Positions 47,505 through 56,849 are shown, counted from the first letter of the stretch. The stretch: DNA of 64,000 nt from Thiobacillus sp. (GCA_018263115.1 JADFDC010000002.1:62001-126000); one strand, 5' to 3'. Numbers and translations: made by a program. The notes: generated by a model from the letters alone, not told the origin.

Positions 47505-48907
47505 GATGCAGGAAACTCGTCAGCAGGCGTGGAGGCGGCGGAATCGGGTCCAGCAGACTTGCGGCGGCGCCGGCGACGTTTGGGTTTGGGGCCGCTCTCG
47601 GCAAGCAGCATGGCCTTGCGCGATTCGTCATCGGCATCCTGGAAGTCGGTCCACCAGTCGCCAAGCTCCTCAGGAACTTCACCGGACTCCACACGAATCA
47701 GCAGGAAGTCATATCCTGCACGGAAGCGCGGATGCTCCAGCAGGCGGAAGGGACGCACACCCGAGCGATAATCGAAGCGAGGCTGCAGCGCCCAAACTTC
47801 CTTGATCATGCCATCGAAGCGGCGAGGGATGGCCAACTGCTCCCGCTGGGCGTCAAGCACTTCGTCCATGGCGGCGAACAGAGCCGGAATGGGTTTTTCG
47901 CCTGCTCCCTCAATCGCCTTCCAGCGGCGCTGCACCTGTGGCCAGAGCAGGGAGGCAAAGAGAAATGCAGGCGAGGCGGGCTTGTCTTCGTGAATGCGCT
48001 GGTCGGTATTTTTCAGGCCCGCCTCGATGAAGCGTTTGCCCTGGGGATCATCCAGAATCGTGTCCAGCAGCGGCAGCATGCCGTGGTGCAGGCCTTCCGC
48101 GCGCAGTTGATGCACGCCGCGCAAGGCATGGCCGGACATCAGCAGCTTGACCGCTTCGTCAAAAATGCGCGCGCGCGGAACATTGCCAAGAAGCGGCGCA
48201 AGTTCCGCAACCGGCTTGCGTGTATCCGGGTCGATATGGAAATCCAGCTTGGCTGCGAAGCGGGCAGCGCGCAGCATGCGCACCGGGTCTTCGCGGAATC
48301 TCGTTGCCGGGTCGCCAATCATGCGCAGGATTTTTTTCCGGCAATCTTCGGCACCGCCATGGTAATCCCAGATTTCCTCGCGCAGCGGATCGTAATACAG
48401 CGCGTTGACGGTGAAATCGCGCCGCGCGGCATCCTCGCTTTGCGAACCGAAAATGTTGTCCTCGAGGATGCGGCCGGTTTCGTCTGTTGGGCGTTCGTCT
48501 TCCTCTTCGCCGCCGAGATTTCCGGCTGCGCGAAAGGTTGTCACCTCGATGGTATCCCTGCCGCACATCACGTGCACGATGCGAAAACGCCGGCCGATGA
48601 TGCGAGAGCGGCGGAACAGCCTGCGCACTTCCTCGGGTGTGGCATCGGTGGCCACATCGAAATCCTTGGGTTTTTTCCCCAGCATCAGGTCGCGGACCGC
48701 ACCGCCGACGACAAAAGCCTTGAAGCCGGCGTCAGCCAGTGATTCGCACGTCTTCAGCGCGCAGTCGTTGATGGCGTCGCGCCGGATGCCGTGCGCGGAG
48801 CGCCCCAGAATGACAGGCTCGCCGTTTGCCTGACGCTTGCCAGGCCGGGGCTTGCCTTTCTGTTTCGCATCGTTGCCGAGGAGGCGATTGATGATCCGGC
48901 GAATCAT
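47501..48907 (-). CDS. pcnB: Poly(A) polymerase I
   Basis: 468 residues. It adds 3' poly(A) tails that promote RNA decay. The nucleotidyltransferase motif is VVGGAVRDLMLGKKPKDFDVATDATP. The region RRDFTVNALYYDP identifies the bacterial PAP/CCA family, and the basic N-terminus (KQKGKPRPGKRQ) and C-terminal Arg/Lys cluster (PKRRRRRRK) favour PAP I over CCA-adding enzyme. It heads pcnB-folK-dgk-panB-panC. Confidence 0.94.
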   Translation of the reverse strand: MIRRIINRLLGNDAKQKGKPRPGKRQANGEPVILGRSAHGIRRDAINDCALKTCESLADAGFKAFVVGGAVRDLMLGKKPKDFDVATDATPEEVRRLFRRSRIIGRRFRIVHVMCGRDTIEVTTFRAAGNLGGEEEDERPTDETGRILEDNIFGSQSEDAARRDFTVNALYYDPLREEIWDYHGGAEDCRKKILRMIGDPATRFREDPVRMLRAARFAAKLDFHIDPDTRKPVAELAPLLGNVPRARIFDEAVKLLMSGHALRGVHQLRAEGLHHGMLPLLDTILDDPQGKRFIEAGLKNTDQRIHEDKPASPAFLFASLLWPQVQRRWKAIEGAGEKPIPALFAAMDEVLDAQREQLAIPRRFDGMIKEVWALQPRFDYRSGVRPFRLLEHPRFRAGYDFLLIRVESGEVPEELGDWWTDFQDADDESRKAMLLAESGPKPKRRRRRRKSAGPDSAASTPADEFPAS

Positions 48908-48965
48908 GAAAAATTAAGCGTGTCCGAAGACGGGAAGATGGCGGCAATTATACCAGCCGGGTGTA

Positions 48966-49631
48966 TCAGCCTCTCAGGCTGATGATCGGCCAGGTATTGA
49001 GTTTTGCATGCGCTTCCAGCGTGGAATCGGGGTCGACGGCGAATGGGTGAGTCACCCGCTGCAACAGCGGCAGGTCATTCAGTGAGTCACTGTAGAACCA
49101 GCTTTCCGTCACGTCTTCCCACAACAATCCCTGATCGGATAACCACATGTCAAGCCGGGTGATCTTGTGTTCCTTGAAGCAGGGAATGCCCGCGCCCCGT
49201 CCCGTGTACTGGCCATCGATTTCCTCGACTTCCGTGGCAATCAGATGTTCCACGCCGAATTCGCGGGCAATCGGCGCGGTAACGAAACGGTTGGTGGCGG
49301 TAATGATGGCAACCTTGTCCGCCTCCCGCTGATGCCGCTGCACTAGTATCCGCGCCTTGTCGGTGATGATGGGGTGAATACGGGTGGCCATGAACTCCTG
49401 ATGCCAACTGTCGAGCTGCGTCCTGGAATGGTGGCTCAACGGCTTGAGCTGAAAATCCAGAAAGGCGTGGATATCCAGCGTGCCAGACTTGTAGTGCTCG
49501 TAGAACTCGTGGTTCTTCGCCTCGTGAACTTCGCGGTCGAGCACGCCCTTGCTGATAAGAAATTGCGCCCACTCAAAATCCGAGTCGCCGGCGAGGAGGG
49601 TGTTGTCGAGATCGAACAAGGCGAGTTTCAT
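48966..49631 (-). CDS. HAD-IB (SerB-like) phosphatase
   Basis: 221 residues from ATG 49631; a GTG four codons upstream is possible. Motif I is LFDLDNTLL, motif II TATNRF and motif III/IV YSDSLNDLPLL, so all catalytic residues of the HAD fold are present. The helical cap in between is of the HAD-IB type related to phosphoserine phosphatase. Typical beta-proteobacterial homologues next to pcnB are annotated as HAD hydrolases; some act on histidinol phosphate. The substrate is uncertain. Confidence 0.88.
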   Translation of the reverse strand: MKLALFDLDNTLLAGDSDFEWAQFLISKGVLDREVHEAKNHEFYEHYKSGTLDIHAFLDFQLKPLSHHSRTQLDSWHQEFMATRIHPIITDKARILVQRHQREADKVAIITATNRFVTAPIAREFGVEHLIATEVEEIDGQYTGRGAGIPCFKEHKITRLDMWLSDQGLLWEDVTESWFYSDSLNDLPLLQRVTHPFAVDPDSTLEAHAKLNTWPIISLRG

Positions 49632-49683
49632 GGACTTTGGCACAAGATAAAAAGCGGAGTATAGCGGCAGTTACAATAACGCC

Positions 49684-50349
49684 ATGAACAAGGAGTTACT
49701 CGTTTTTTCCGGCGGCTGGCAGTCCCTGGGCTGGGCCGGCGTGCTGGTTCTGCTGTGGTTTGCCTGGCGCTCGGGCGACTGGAAGCGTCTGCGGGACGCC
49801 TCCCGTCTCAACCTGTTTCTCGCCGTATCAGTGGCGCTGATGGTCATGTGGCAGATCCGCACGGGGGTCAAGCCTGGATTGTCCTTTCATCTGCTGGGGG
49901 CGAGCATCGCCACGCTGATGTTCGGTTTCTGGCGCGGCTGGCTGGCGGCCAGCATCGCCGCAATCGCCACCGCGCTGGCTGGCAAGACCAGCCTGCCGGC
50001 TTTGGGAATTGAAATACTGGTATTTTGCGCGGTGCCGGCAGCAATTACCCATCACCTGTACCGGCTCGCGGACCGCACACTGCCCAACCATTTTTTCATC
50101 TACGTGCTGGTAAACGGATTTTTTGGCGCCGCCCTGGCCATTGGCATGGTGGCGCTGACATCGACGATGGTGATGTGGCTATCCGGTGCTTATCCGCTGG
50201 AATATCTGTTCGAACATTACACACCGTACTACTTCCTGCTGGCATGGTCCGAAGCATTTACCACCGGCATGATGGCGACGCTGATGGCGGTTTACCGGCC
50301 GGAGTGGCTGGAAACGTTTGACGATAACCGGTACATCCGAAACAAATGA
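49684..50349 (+). CDS. Orphan CbiM-like energy-coupling-factor membrane protein
   Basis: 221 residues with about six hydrophobic helices. The segment GLSFHLLGASIATLMFGFWRG resembles the core of CbiM-type substrate-binding subunits for Co or Ni. The later ITHHLY and WSEAFTTGMMATLMAVYRPEW fit the end of that family. No partner CbiN/Q/O genes lie nearby, and the N-terminal metal-binding MHI motif of classic CbiM is absent. It overlaps the hrpA start by four bases, so they are coupled although functionally unrelated. The substrate is unknown. Confidence 0.7.
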   Translation: MNKELLVFSGGWQSLGWAGVLVLLWFAWRSGDWKRLRDASRLNLFLAVSVALMVMWQIRTGVKPGLSFHLLGASIATLMFGFWRGWLAASIAAIATALAGKTSLPALGIEILVFCAVPAAITHHLYRLADRTLPNHFFIYVLVNGFFGAALAIGMVALTSTMVMWLSGAYPLEYLFEHYTPYYFLLAWSEAFTTGMMATLMAVYRPEWLETFDDNRYIRNK

Positions 50350-53300
50350 ACCGGCCGGTTGTTGAATATCCGGACCTGCCAGTCTCCGCGCGCCGGGCAG
50401 ACATCATTGCCGCGCTCAAGGCCAGCCCGATTCTGATCCTGTGTGGCGAGACCGGCTCCGGCAAGACCACGCAGATTCCCAAGATGTGCCTGGAAGCGGA
50501 GCTGGGCAGACAAGGTTCAATTGGTGGTGGACTCATCGGCTGCACGCAACCGCGCCGGATTGCCGCGCGCTCGGTGGCGCAGCGCGTGGCCGAAGAGCTG
50601 AAAGGCGAGCTTGGCGGACTGGTCGGCTACAAGGTTCGCTTCACCGATAAAGTCCGGCGCGACACACGCATCAAGTTCATGACCGATGGCATCCTGCTGG
50701 CGGAAAGCCAGGGCGATCCGATGCTGTCCGCCTACTCCTGCATCGTGGTCGATGAAGCACATGAGCGTTCGCTGAATATCGATTTTCTGCTGGGTTATCT
50801 GCGCACGCTGATCGAGCTAAGACCAGACCTCAAACTGGTGATTACCTCCGCCACCATCGATGCGGAAAAATTCTCGGCGCATTTCGGCAATGCGCCGGTG
50901 ATCGAGGTTTCGGGGCGGACGTATCCGGTGGAGATGAGGTACCGGCCCATTCAAGGTGAAGGGGAAAGGGAAAAGGGGGAAGGGCAGGGATTTAAGGGGC
51001 AAGCAGGAAATGGCAAGGGTAGCGACGAATCCGATCTGATCCAGGGCATCCTTGATGCCACGGATGAACTGGCGCGCGAGGGCTGGGGCGACACGCTGAT
51101 TTTTCTGCCGGGCGAGCGCGAGATACGCGAAACCGCCGAGGCGCTGCGCAAGCACCACCCACCACATACCGAGATTCTTCCCCTGTTTGCGCGCCTGTCT
51201 GTCGAAGAGCAGGACCGCATTTTCAGGCCCGGCAACGCGCGGCGCATCGTGTTGTCCACCAACGTGGCTGAAACATCTCTTACCGTGCCGGGCATTCGCT
51301 ATGTCATCGACACCGGGCAGGCGCGTGTCAAGCGTTATTCGGCGCGTAACAAGGTCGAGCAATTGCTGATCGAAAAAATCTCCCAGGCCTCGGCCAATCA
51401 GCGCGCGGGGCGCTGCGGCCGGGTCAGTGATGGTATTTGCATCCGCCTGTATGACGAGGCGGATTTCCAGTCGCGGCCTCGATTCACCGATCCGGAACTG
51501 CTGCGCTCCAGCCTGGCGGGCGTGATTCTGCGCATGAAATCCTTGGGGCTGGGTGCGGTGGAAAGCTTTCCTTTCATCGACCCACCCCATTCCAGATTCA
51601 TCGCCGATGGCTACAGCCTGTTGCATGAACTCAATGCACTGGATGACAGGAATGAACTGACGGAAACAGGCCGACGCATCGCGCGTCTGCCACTCGATCC
51701 GCGCATGGCCCGCATGATCCTGGCCGCCGAACGCAGCGGAAGCCTGGCGGAAATGCTGATGATCACCAGCTTCCTGTCGGTGCAAGACCCGCGTGAGCGG
51801 CCGCAGGAACGCGCGGGTAGCGCGGACGAGAAGCACAAGCTTTTCGCTGACGAACGTTCTGATTTTCTTGGCGTGGTCAAACTGTGGAACTGGTTTGACG
51901 AACAGATCAAGCACAAGAAATCCAACCGCCAGTTGCGCGATCAACTGGCGGATCATTTTCTTTCTTCAAGACGCATGCGCGAATGGCGCGACGTGCATGG
52001 GCAGCTTGCCACCCAATGCGCGGAACTCGGCCTGCGCCTGAACGAGAAGCCTGCTGGCTACGATGCGTTGCACCAGTCGCTGTTGACCGGCCTGCTGGGA
52101 AATATCGGTTTCCGTTCCGAGGACGCCAAGGCGCGCCCAGGTTTAAACAAGCCTGGCTCAAACAAGCCGGGCGACGGTGTCTATCAGGGCGCGCGAGGAT
52201 TGCGCTATGGGCTTCACCCGGCGTCAGTGCTGGTAAAAAAAGGCACGAAATGGGTGGTGGCGGCGGAACTCACGGACACCGGGCGCCTGCTTGGGCGCAT
52301 GGCTGCTGAAGTCAGGCCGGAGTGGATTGAAGCCGCCGCGCAGCACGTCATCGAACGCAGTTATTCCGAGCCGCACTGGGATCGCAAATCCGCTCGGGTG
52401 CTTGCCTTCGAAAGGGTAACGCTTTACGGCGTGACGCTGGCTTCGCGAAGAAAAGTTCACTACGGCCCGATCGAACCGGATCTGTCGCGCGAACTGTTCA
52501 TTCGCGGCGCGCTGGTGGCGGGCGAATACGATACCGAGGCGTCCTGGCTCAAGCACAATCTGGAACTCATCGCGCATATCGAGGAACTCGAGCACAAGGC
52601 GCGCAAATCGGGCGTGTGGCTGGACGAGGAACGCATTTTTGCATTCTTCGATGCACGGATTCCACCCGGCATGCACAACGGACCGGCGTTCGAAAAATGG
52701 CTGAAAACCGTCAAGCCCGATCTGCTCAAATTGAGCCGCGAAGATATCGTCGCCGAGGGGCTCGATCTCTCGCAGGGCCTGTATCCAGAGACCATCGAGA
52801 TCGACGGCATTTCCTGCACGGTCAAATACCGGTTCGAACCGGGTCACCCGCTGGATGGCGCAACACTTTCATTGCCGCTGTATCTGTTGAACCGGGTAAA
52901 CGAAGCGCAGCTCGACTGGGCGATTCCAGGTCTGCTGCGCGACCGGGTGAATGCCCTGTTCAAGGCCATGCCCAAGGAAATCAGGAATGCCTTCGTGCCG
53001 TTGGCGCAATCGGTAACCACCTTTCTGGGCGAGGCCGTTCCGGGAAAAATGCCGCTTGCCGAGGCCATTTCAACCTGGGTGGAGAAGCGCACAAAAAGCC
53101 GGGTGATGCTGCGCGAAGCCGACATGCCGCCCCATCTGAAGCTGAATATGCGCGTGCTGGATGACAGCGGGCAGGAGCTGGCCATGGGCCGCGATCTGAC
53201 CGCATTGCGCCAGCAGTTGGGCGAAACCGCCAGTCTGGCCTATGGGCAGTCTGAGGTCCGCAGCGAGCATGAGCGGGAAGGCATTACAGCCTGGGATTTT

Positions 53301-54131
53301 GGCGACTTGCCCGAGCGGGTGAATTTTGTCCGCAACGGCCAGCAACTGACGGGATATCCAGCGCTGATCGACGAAGGCGAAGCGGTTGCCATGAAGCTGA
53401 TGGATACGCCTGAAGGCGCGGAAGCGGCCTCGAGTCAGGGGGTGATTCGCCTGTTGCGCATTGCCCTTGCGCCGCAATTCAAGCAACTGGAAAAGGACCT
53501 GGGCCGGCAGACCGCCCTGGCGCTCAAGTATCGCGGCCTCGGCAATGCGGACACATTCTTCGGCGATCTGCTCGACACCATCGCGGACCGGGCCTGTCTG
53601 GGTGATGATCCGCTGCCGCGCAGGCAGAAGGAATTCGACAAGCAGAAAGAACGGGCCAAGCCGCGCATCGCACCGGTCATGCAGGCGTTGCTGAGGTCGG
53701 TCGAGACCTGCCTTGATCTGTATCCACAAGTGCAGGCCCGGCTCAACCAGAAAACGCCTTATACCCACGCGCAGAAAGACGAGCAGACCCATCTGCCTGG
53801 CCTGGTTTATCCTGGCTTCATCCGTGCAACCCCATGGGAGCGCTGGCAGCACTTGCCGCGCTATCTGCAGGCCATACTCAAACGTTTCGACAAACTGCCC
53901 GCCGCAGGCGAACGCGACCCGCGCCACACGGCCGTGATTCAAGGCCTGGAAAAACGTTATCAGGAACGCCTGGCCAAACACCGCAAGGCTGGCGTGAATG
54001 ATCCCGCGCTTGCCGAATTCCGCTGGCATCTGGAAGAGCTGCGCGTGTCGCTGTTCGCGCAGGAGCTGAAAACGCCTTATCCGGTATCAGCCAAGCGGCT
54101 TGAAAAGTTATGGGAGAGCGTGCAATCTTGA
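50346..54131 (+). CDS. hrpA: ATP-dependent RNA helicase HrpA
   Basis: 1261 residues, DEAH-box. Motif I is GETGSGKTTQIP near residues 34-45, motif II DEAH near 138, with TSAT and the QRAGRCGR motif VI following. Helicase-associated, OB and the long C-terminal DUF3418 region complete HrpA, which rescues stalled ribosomes by an mRNA-pulling activity. Two low-complexity inserts are visible. One at about residues 203-232 is made of Gly/Glu/Lys/Arg, encoded by a purine-rich repeat. One at about residues 599-612 (RPGLNKPGSNKPG) contains a tandem NKPG. Both fall where homologues have loops. Confidence 0.95.
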   Translation: MNRPVVEYPDLPVSARRADIIAALKASPILILCGETGSGKTTQIPKMCLEAELGRQGSIGGGLIGCTQPRRIAARSVAQRVAEELKGELGGLVGYKVRFTDKVRRDTRIKFMTDGILLAESQGDPMLSAYSCIVVDEAHERSLNIDFLLGYLRTLIELRPDLKLVITSATIDAEKFSAHFGNAPVIEVSGRTYPVEMRYRPIQGEGEREKGEGQGFKGQAGNGKGSDESDLIQGILDATDELAREGWGDTLIFLPGEREIRETAEALRKHHPPHTEILPLFARLSVEEQDRIFRPGNARRIVLSTNVAETSLTVPGIRYVIDTGQARVKRYSARNKVEQLLIEKISQASANQRAGRCGRVSDGICIRLYDEADFQSRPRFTDPELLRSSLAGVILRMKSLGLGAVESFPFIDPPHSRFIADGYSLLHELNALDDRNELTETGRRIARLPLDPRMARMILAAERSGSLAEMLMITSFLSVQDPRERPQERAGSADEKHKLFADERSDFLGVVKLWNWFDEQIKHKKSNRQLRDQLADHFLSSRRMREWRDVHGQLATQCAELGLRLNEKPAGYDALHQSLLTGLLGNIGFRSEDAKARPGLNKPGSNKPGDGVYQGARGLRYGLHPASVLVKKGTKWVVAAELTDTGRLLGRMAAEVRPEWIEAAAQHVIERSYSEPHWDRKSARVLAFERVTLYGVTLASRRKVHYGPIEPDLSRELFIRGALVAGEYDTEASWLKHNLELIAHIEELEHKARKSGVWLDEERIFAFFDARIPPGMHNGPAFEKWLKTVKPDLLKLSREDIVAEGLDLSQGLYPETIEIDGISCTVKYRFEPGHPLDGATLSLPLYLLNRVNEAQLDWAIPGLLRDRVNALFKAMPKEIRNAFVPLAQSVTTFLGEAVPGKMPLAEAISTWVEKRTKSRVMLREADMPPHLKLNMRVLDDSGQELAMGRDLTALRQQLGETASLAYGQSEVRSEHEREGITAWDFGDLPERVNFVRNGQQLTGYPALIDEGEAVAMKLMDTPEGAEAASSQGVIRLLRIALAPQFKQLEKDLGRQTALALKYRGLGNADTFFGDLLDTIADRACLGDDPLPRRQKEFDKQKERAKPRIAPVMQALLRSVETCLDLYPQVQARLNQKTPYTHAQKDEQTHLPGLVYPGFIRATPWERWQHLPRYLQAILKRFDKLPAAGERDPRHTAVIQGLEKRYQERLAKHRKAGVNDPALAEFRWHLEELRVSLFAQELKTPYPVSAKRLEKLWESVQS
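50953..51025 (+). repeat. Purine-rich repeat inside hrpA
   Basis: About 70 bases of almost pure G/A on the plus strand (GGTGAAGGGGAAAGGG and similar units) within the coding sequence, in frame. They resemble the intergenic repeat at 36665-36765, suggesting insertion of an intergenic repeat into a loop of the helicase. Confidence 0.45.
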
Positions 54132-54150
54132 TGTACTAAGCTATTGGATT

Positions 54151-54277
54151 CTGGATTGCTTCGTTAGGTCGCCTTGGGCCCAGCGATTGCCCCCTCCCTC
54201 TGGGAGAGGGTTGAGGTGAGGGTGTGCGCTTCTCGCAATGACGTCATTGCGAGGCTCATGGAGCCATGGCAACCCAG
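54151..54277. repeat. Composite intergenic repeats between hrpA and the PgsA-like gene
   Basis: 167 bases separate the genes. They contain CTGGATTGCTTCG (54151), a hairpin CCCTCT-GGG-AGAGGG followed by GGTGAGGGTG (54196-54222), and a perfect 22-base palindrome at 54232-54253 centred on TGACGTCA. A CATTGCGAGG...GGCAACCCAG arm ends the tract at 54277. Related CTGGATTGCTTCG and TCGCAATGAC arms recur at 59929-60014. Both are common intergenic repeat types. Confidence 0.6.
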
Positions 54278-54298
54278 TAAACAAGACAAGCCAAACCT

Positions 54299-54862
54299 AT
54301 GAGTGAAGAAAAAGCCTTCAACCTTCCCAACTCGATCACCGGCATCCGTCTCATGGGCGTGCCGGCCACCATCTGGTTCATGCTGGAAAACCAGTGGGCC
54401 GCGGCAACCTGGGTGTTTCTGGTCGCGGCGCTGACCGATGGGCTGGACGGCTTCCTGGCGCGCAAGCTCAACCAGTGCACCGCCATTGGCGCCGCGCTGG
54501 ATACGGTTACCGACAAGGCGCTGGGCCTGTCGGTGCTGGTGGTGCTGACCAGCTTCAGCCTGGTGCCGGTGTGGGTGGCGCTTGCAATCGTCATCCGCGA
54601 CGCGGTGATCGTGGTCGGCGCGCTGGCCTATCGCGGCATGGCGGGGCATCTCGAAATCCAGCCGACACTCTTGGGCAAGGCCAACACCTTCGCCGAGTTC
54701 GCCATGCTGGCACTGGTGCTGGGGCATGAAGCCGGCATCGTCCCCGGCGAAGACTGGGTACGGCCCATGTTCTGGATCGTGTTCGCCACCACCGTCGCCT
54801 CGGGCCTGCAATATGTGTGGGTCTGGAGCAGGAAGGCGCGCGCCGAGCGCCGCAACGTATAG
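54299..54862 (+). CDS. CDP-alcohol phosphatidyltransferase, PgsA-like
   Basis: 187 residues, integral membrane, with the full catalytic motif running from TDGLDGFLARKL to IGAALDTVTDK. The start (NLPNSITGIRLMGVPATIWF) resembles phosphatidylglycerophosphate synthase and cardiolipin-synthase-like members. It would make an anionic phospholipid from CDP-diacylglycerol. Its stop codon TAG (54860-54862) is supplied by the left end of an inserted hairpin element, so the original C-terminus may have been changed. Confidence 0.85.
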   Translation: MSEEKAFNLPNSITGIRLMGVPATIWFMLENQWAAATWVFLVAALTDGLDGFLARKLNQCTAIGAALDTVTDKALGLSVLVVLTSFSLVPVWVALAIVIRDAVIVVGALAYRGMAGHLEIQPTLLGKANTFAEFAMLALVLGHEAGIVPGEDWVRPMFWIVFATTVASGLQYVWVWSRKARAERRNV

Positions 54863-55016
54863 GGAAGCGCTGATTTATACGCTTGCGCGAAACATCAGCG
54901 AAAAATATTCCCGGCGCATGCCCGTGAAAATTTACGCTTTCAATGACTAGCGTCATTGAGCGGCAAATCGAATCCTCGATTTGCAGGGAAACACTGAATA
55001 AATCAGTGTTTCCCTA
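54860..55016. mobile_element. MITE-like element of four hairpins between convergent genes
   Basis: 157 bases with imperfect 20-base terminal inverted repeats (54860-54879 and 54997-55016, 17 of 20 matching, both beginning TAGGGAA). Inside are four stems in a row: CGCTGAT/ATCAGCG (54868-54900, extended by GGGAA/TTCCC), TCAATGAC/GTCATTGA (54940-54959), GCAAATCGA/TCGATTTGC (54963-54984) and a thirteen-pair stem AGGGAAACACTGA with its complement (54985-55015). Both terminal TAGs are the stop codons of the flanking genes. There is no ORF. It is a nonautonomous repeat or a transcribed structure. Confidence 0.65.
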
Positions 55017-56219
55017 GTGATTGAACAGACTGCGCTGTCTGGCTTCGGAGAGACGCGTCTTGATGTTGTACATGGCCGCATCCGCGGCATGGATCAACTG
55101 GTCTTCAGTCAGGCCGTCATCGGGATAAATGGCCTGGCCGATGCTGGCGGAGAGTTCGAGGCCCAGGCCGTATAAATTGGTGTCGCGGCTGAGTGACTCC
55201 TCGATTTTCTTGACGGCAGTGTAGCAGTCGTTGCGGTCCCGCAAATCTTCCAGCAGCACCACAAACTCATCGCCGCCCACGCGGGCGATGGTGTCGGATT
55301 CGCGCACGCTGTTAACCAGCCGGGCGGCTACCTCGGTCAGCACCGCATCGCCGACATGATGGCCATGAACATCGTTGACTTCCTTGAAGCGGTTCATGTC
55401 CACGAACAGCACGCCCACTTTTTTCCCATGGCGTTTTGCCTGGCGCAAGGCGTGCTGCAGGCGGTCATAAAACAGCCGCCGGTTGGCCAAGCCCGTCAGC
55501 GGGTCGTGGGTGGCTTCTTCCTCCAGGGCGGCATGCGAAGCTTTCAGGTCCGCCATCTGCTGCTCGATCTTGTGCGTGGCGCGGGCAAGCCGGTTCAGGG
55601 TCAGCCAGCCCAGCCCCAGCCCCAGCATCGCGGCAATAAAACCGTAAACCAGCATCATGCGGTGGCTGTGCTGGTAATCCTGCCTTGCCTTCAAAAGCGA
55701 TTCGTCGTTGGCGCGCTGCAAATCCTCGCGGAAATCGGCCAGCATGACATTGAACTTTTCCTGCAAGGGAATGGCCTCGGCCACCAGCACCTGCCGGGCA
55801 TCTTCGACTTTTTCCCGCGTCAGCAGGTCGGTGATTTTTTCCTGAGTCAGCTCGATTTTGCGGATGTGCGCGGTCTGCTCGTCGAACATGGATTTTTCAC
55901 GTGGCGTAAAACCAAGCTGCAGCAGGGCGCGGCGTCCGCTGCCTACCATGAACCCGGCGCGGTTGAAATCCATGAATAACGCATCACGGACAAAAGGATC
56001 ACGTTCGATGGCCATCCGCAGCAGCCGGTCGGTTCGCGCATGCGCGGCCACCTGGGTGCGGGTGATGATGTCGATCTTGCGGCCGTTGGTTTCCACTACC
56101 CGGTTCATTTCGTCCTGAATCCGGGATAGCTGATAAATGCCGTTCGCGGTCAGGGCCACGATCAGTATGACCAAAGCCAGAAAAGCGCCGCCGGCAATCA
56201 GAAAGAAAACGCGCTTCAT
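55014..56219 (-). CDS. Membrane diguanylate cyclase
   Basis: 401 residues. An N-terminal helix (about 5-27), a periplasmic helical sensor region (about 28-185, four-helix-bundle type) and a second helix (about 190-210) are followed by a short coiled coil and a GGDEF domain. The active site is intact (RVGGDEF), and an inhibitory I-site RESD lies five residues before it, so product feedback is expected. It makes cyclic di-GMP in response to an unknown periplasmic signal. Its stop codon lies in the end of the hairpin element. Confidence 0.92.
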   Translation of the reverse strand: MKRVFFLIAGGAFLALVILIVALTANGIYQLSRIQDEMNRVVETNGRKIDIITRTQVAAHARTDRLLRMAIERDPFVRDALFMDFNRAGFMVGSGRRALLQLGFTPREKSMFDEQTAHIRKIELTQEKITDLLTREKVEDARQVLVAEAIPLQEKFNVMLADFREDLQRANDESLLKARQDYQHSHRMMLVYGFIAAMLGLGLGWLTLNRLARATHKIEQQMADLKASHAALEEEATHDPLTGLANRRLFYDRLQHALRQAKRHGKKVGVLFVDMNRFKEVNDVHGHHVGDAVLTEVAARLVNSVRESDTIARVGGDEFVVLLEDLRDRNDCYTAVKKIEESLSRDTNLYGLGLELSASIGQAIYPDDGLTEDQLIHAADAAMYNIKTRLSEARQRSLFNH

Positions 56220-56318
56220 CCGAGGGAAGCTCCTCCTTTTTTATTAGGCACTCCGGAATAAACGGCCAAGGAAATCTTCCGGAACTCCCTCAATTATCGG
56301 CCATCCGGCCCGAGGATG

Positions 56319-56849
56319 CTATTTGGAGTTGAAGGATTTGATTTTTTCCAGGATTTCCACCGCATGATTTTCAGGGTCGACTTGCGGATAAACATGGCGA
56401 ATTTTTCCATCCGGCCCGATCAGGAAGCTCACGCGTTTCGCCATTTTGAAAACCTGCCAGTCCATCAGCGCACCGTATTGCCGGGATACCGTCCCGTCCG
56501 CATCGGCAAGCAGGGGGAAATTGAGTGCGTGCTTCTCGGCGAATCGCCGATGGCTCTCGGCGCTGTCCACACTGATGCCCAACACCACCGCATCGGCAGC
56601 CTGCAAGCGCGCCAGCCCGTCGCGGAAGGCACAGGCTTCCTTGGTGCAGCCAGGCGTGTCGTCCTTTGGGTAGAAATAGACAATGCGCCATTTGCCGGTG
56701 TAATCCGACAAACGATGGAAATTGCCGGATTGATCGGGCAAGCGGAAATCCGGCGCCTCGCTGCCTGGCTGGGGCAGCGGGCCAGAATTCCATCCGCGCC
56801 AGATGGCCCAGGCAACCGCAAGCAGGACAAGCAGAAGAAGAAATTTCAT
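56319..56849 (-). CDS. Bcp-type peroxiredoxin with an N-terminal membrane helix
   Basis: 176 residues. The first 20 are a hydrophobic helix or signal anchor. The thioredoxin-fold domain follows, with the peroxidatic site DDTPGCTKEACAFRD, where both cysteines of a Bcp/PrxQ enzyme (spaced C-x4-C) are present. It reduces hydroperoxides. The extra N-terminal helix suggests membrane attachment or export, unlike cytoplasmic Bcp. It lies between the diguanylate cyclase gene and tRNA-Arg. Confidence 0.88.
   Translation of the reverse strand: MKFLLLLVLLAVAWAIWRGWNSGPLPQPGSEAPDFRLPDQSGNFHRLSDYTGKWRIVYFYPKDDTPGCTKEACAFRDGLARLQAADAVVLGISVDSAESHRRFAEKHALNFPLLADADGTVSRQYGALMDWQVFKMAKRVSFLIGPDGKIRHVYPQVDPENHAVEILEKIKSFNSK

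Noticed and set aside
47732-48742. A 336-codon plus-strand ORF
   Set aside because: It is antisense to pcnB, has no recognisable domain, and GC-rich genes of this genome regularly leave such open antisense frames.
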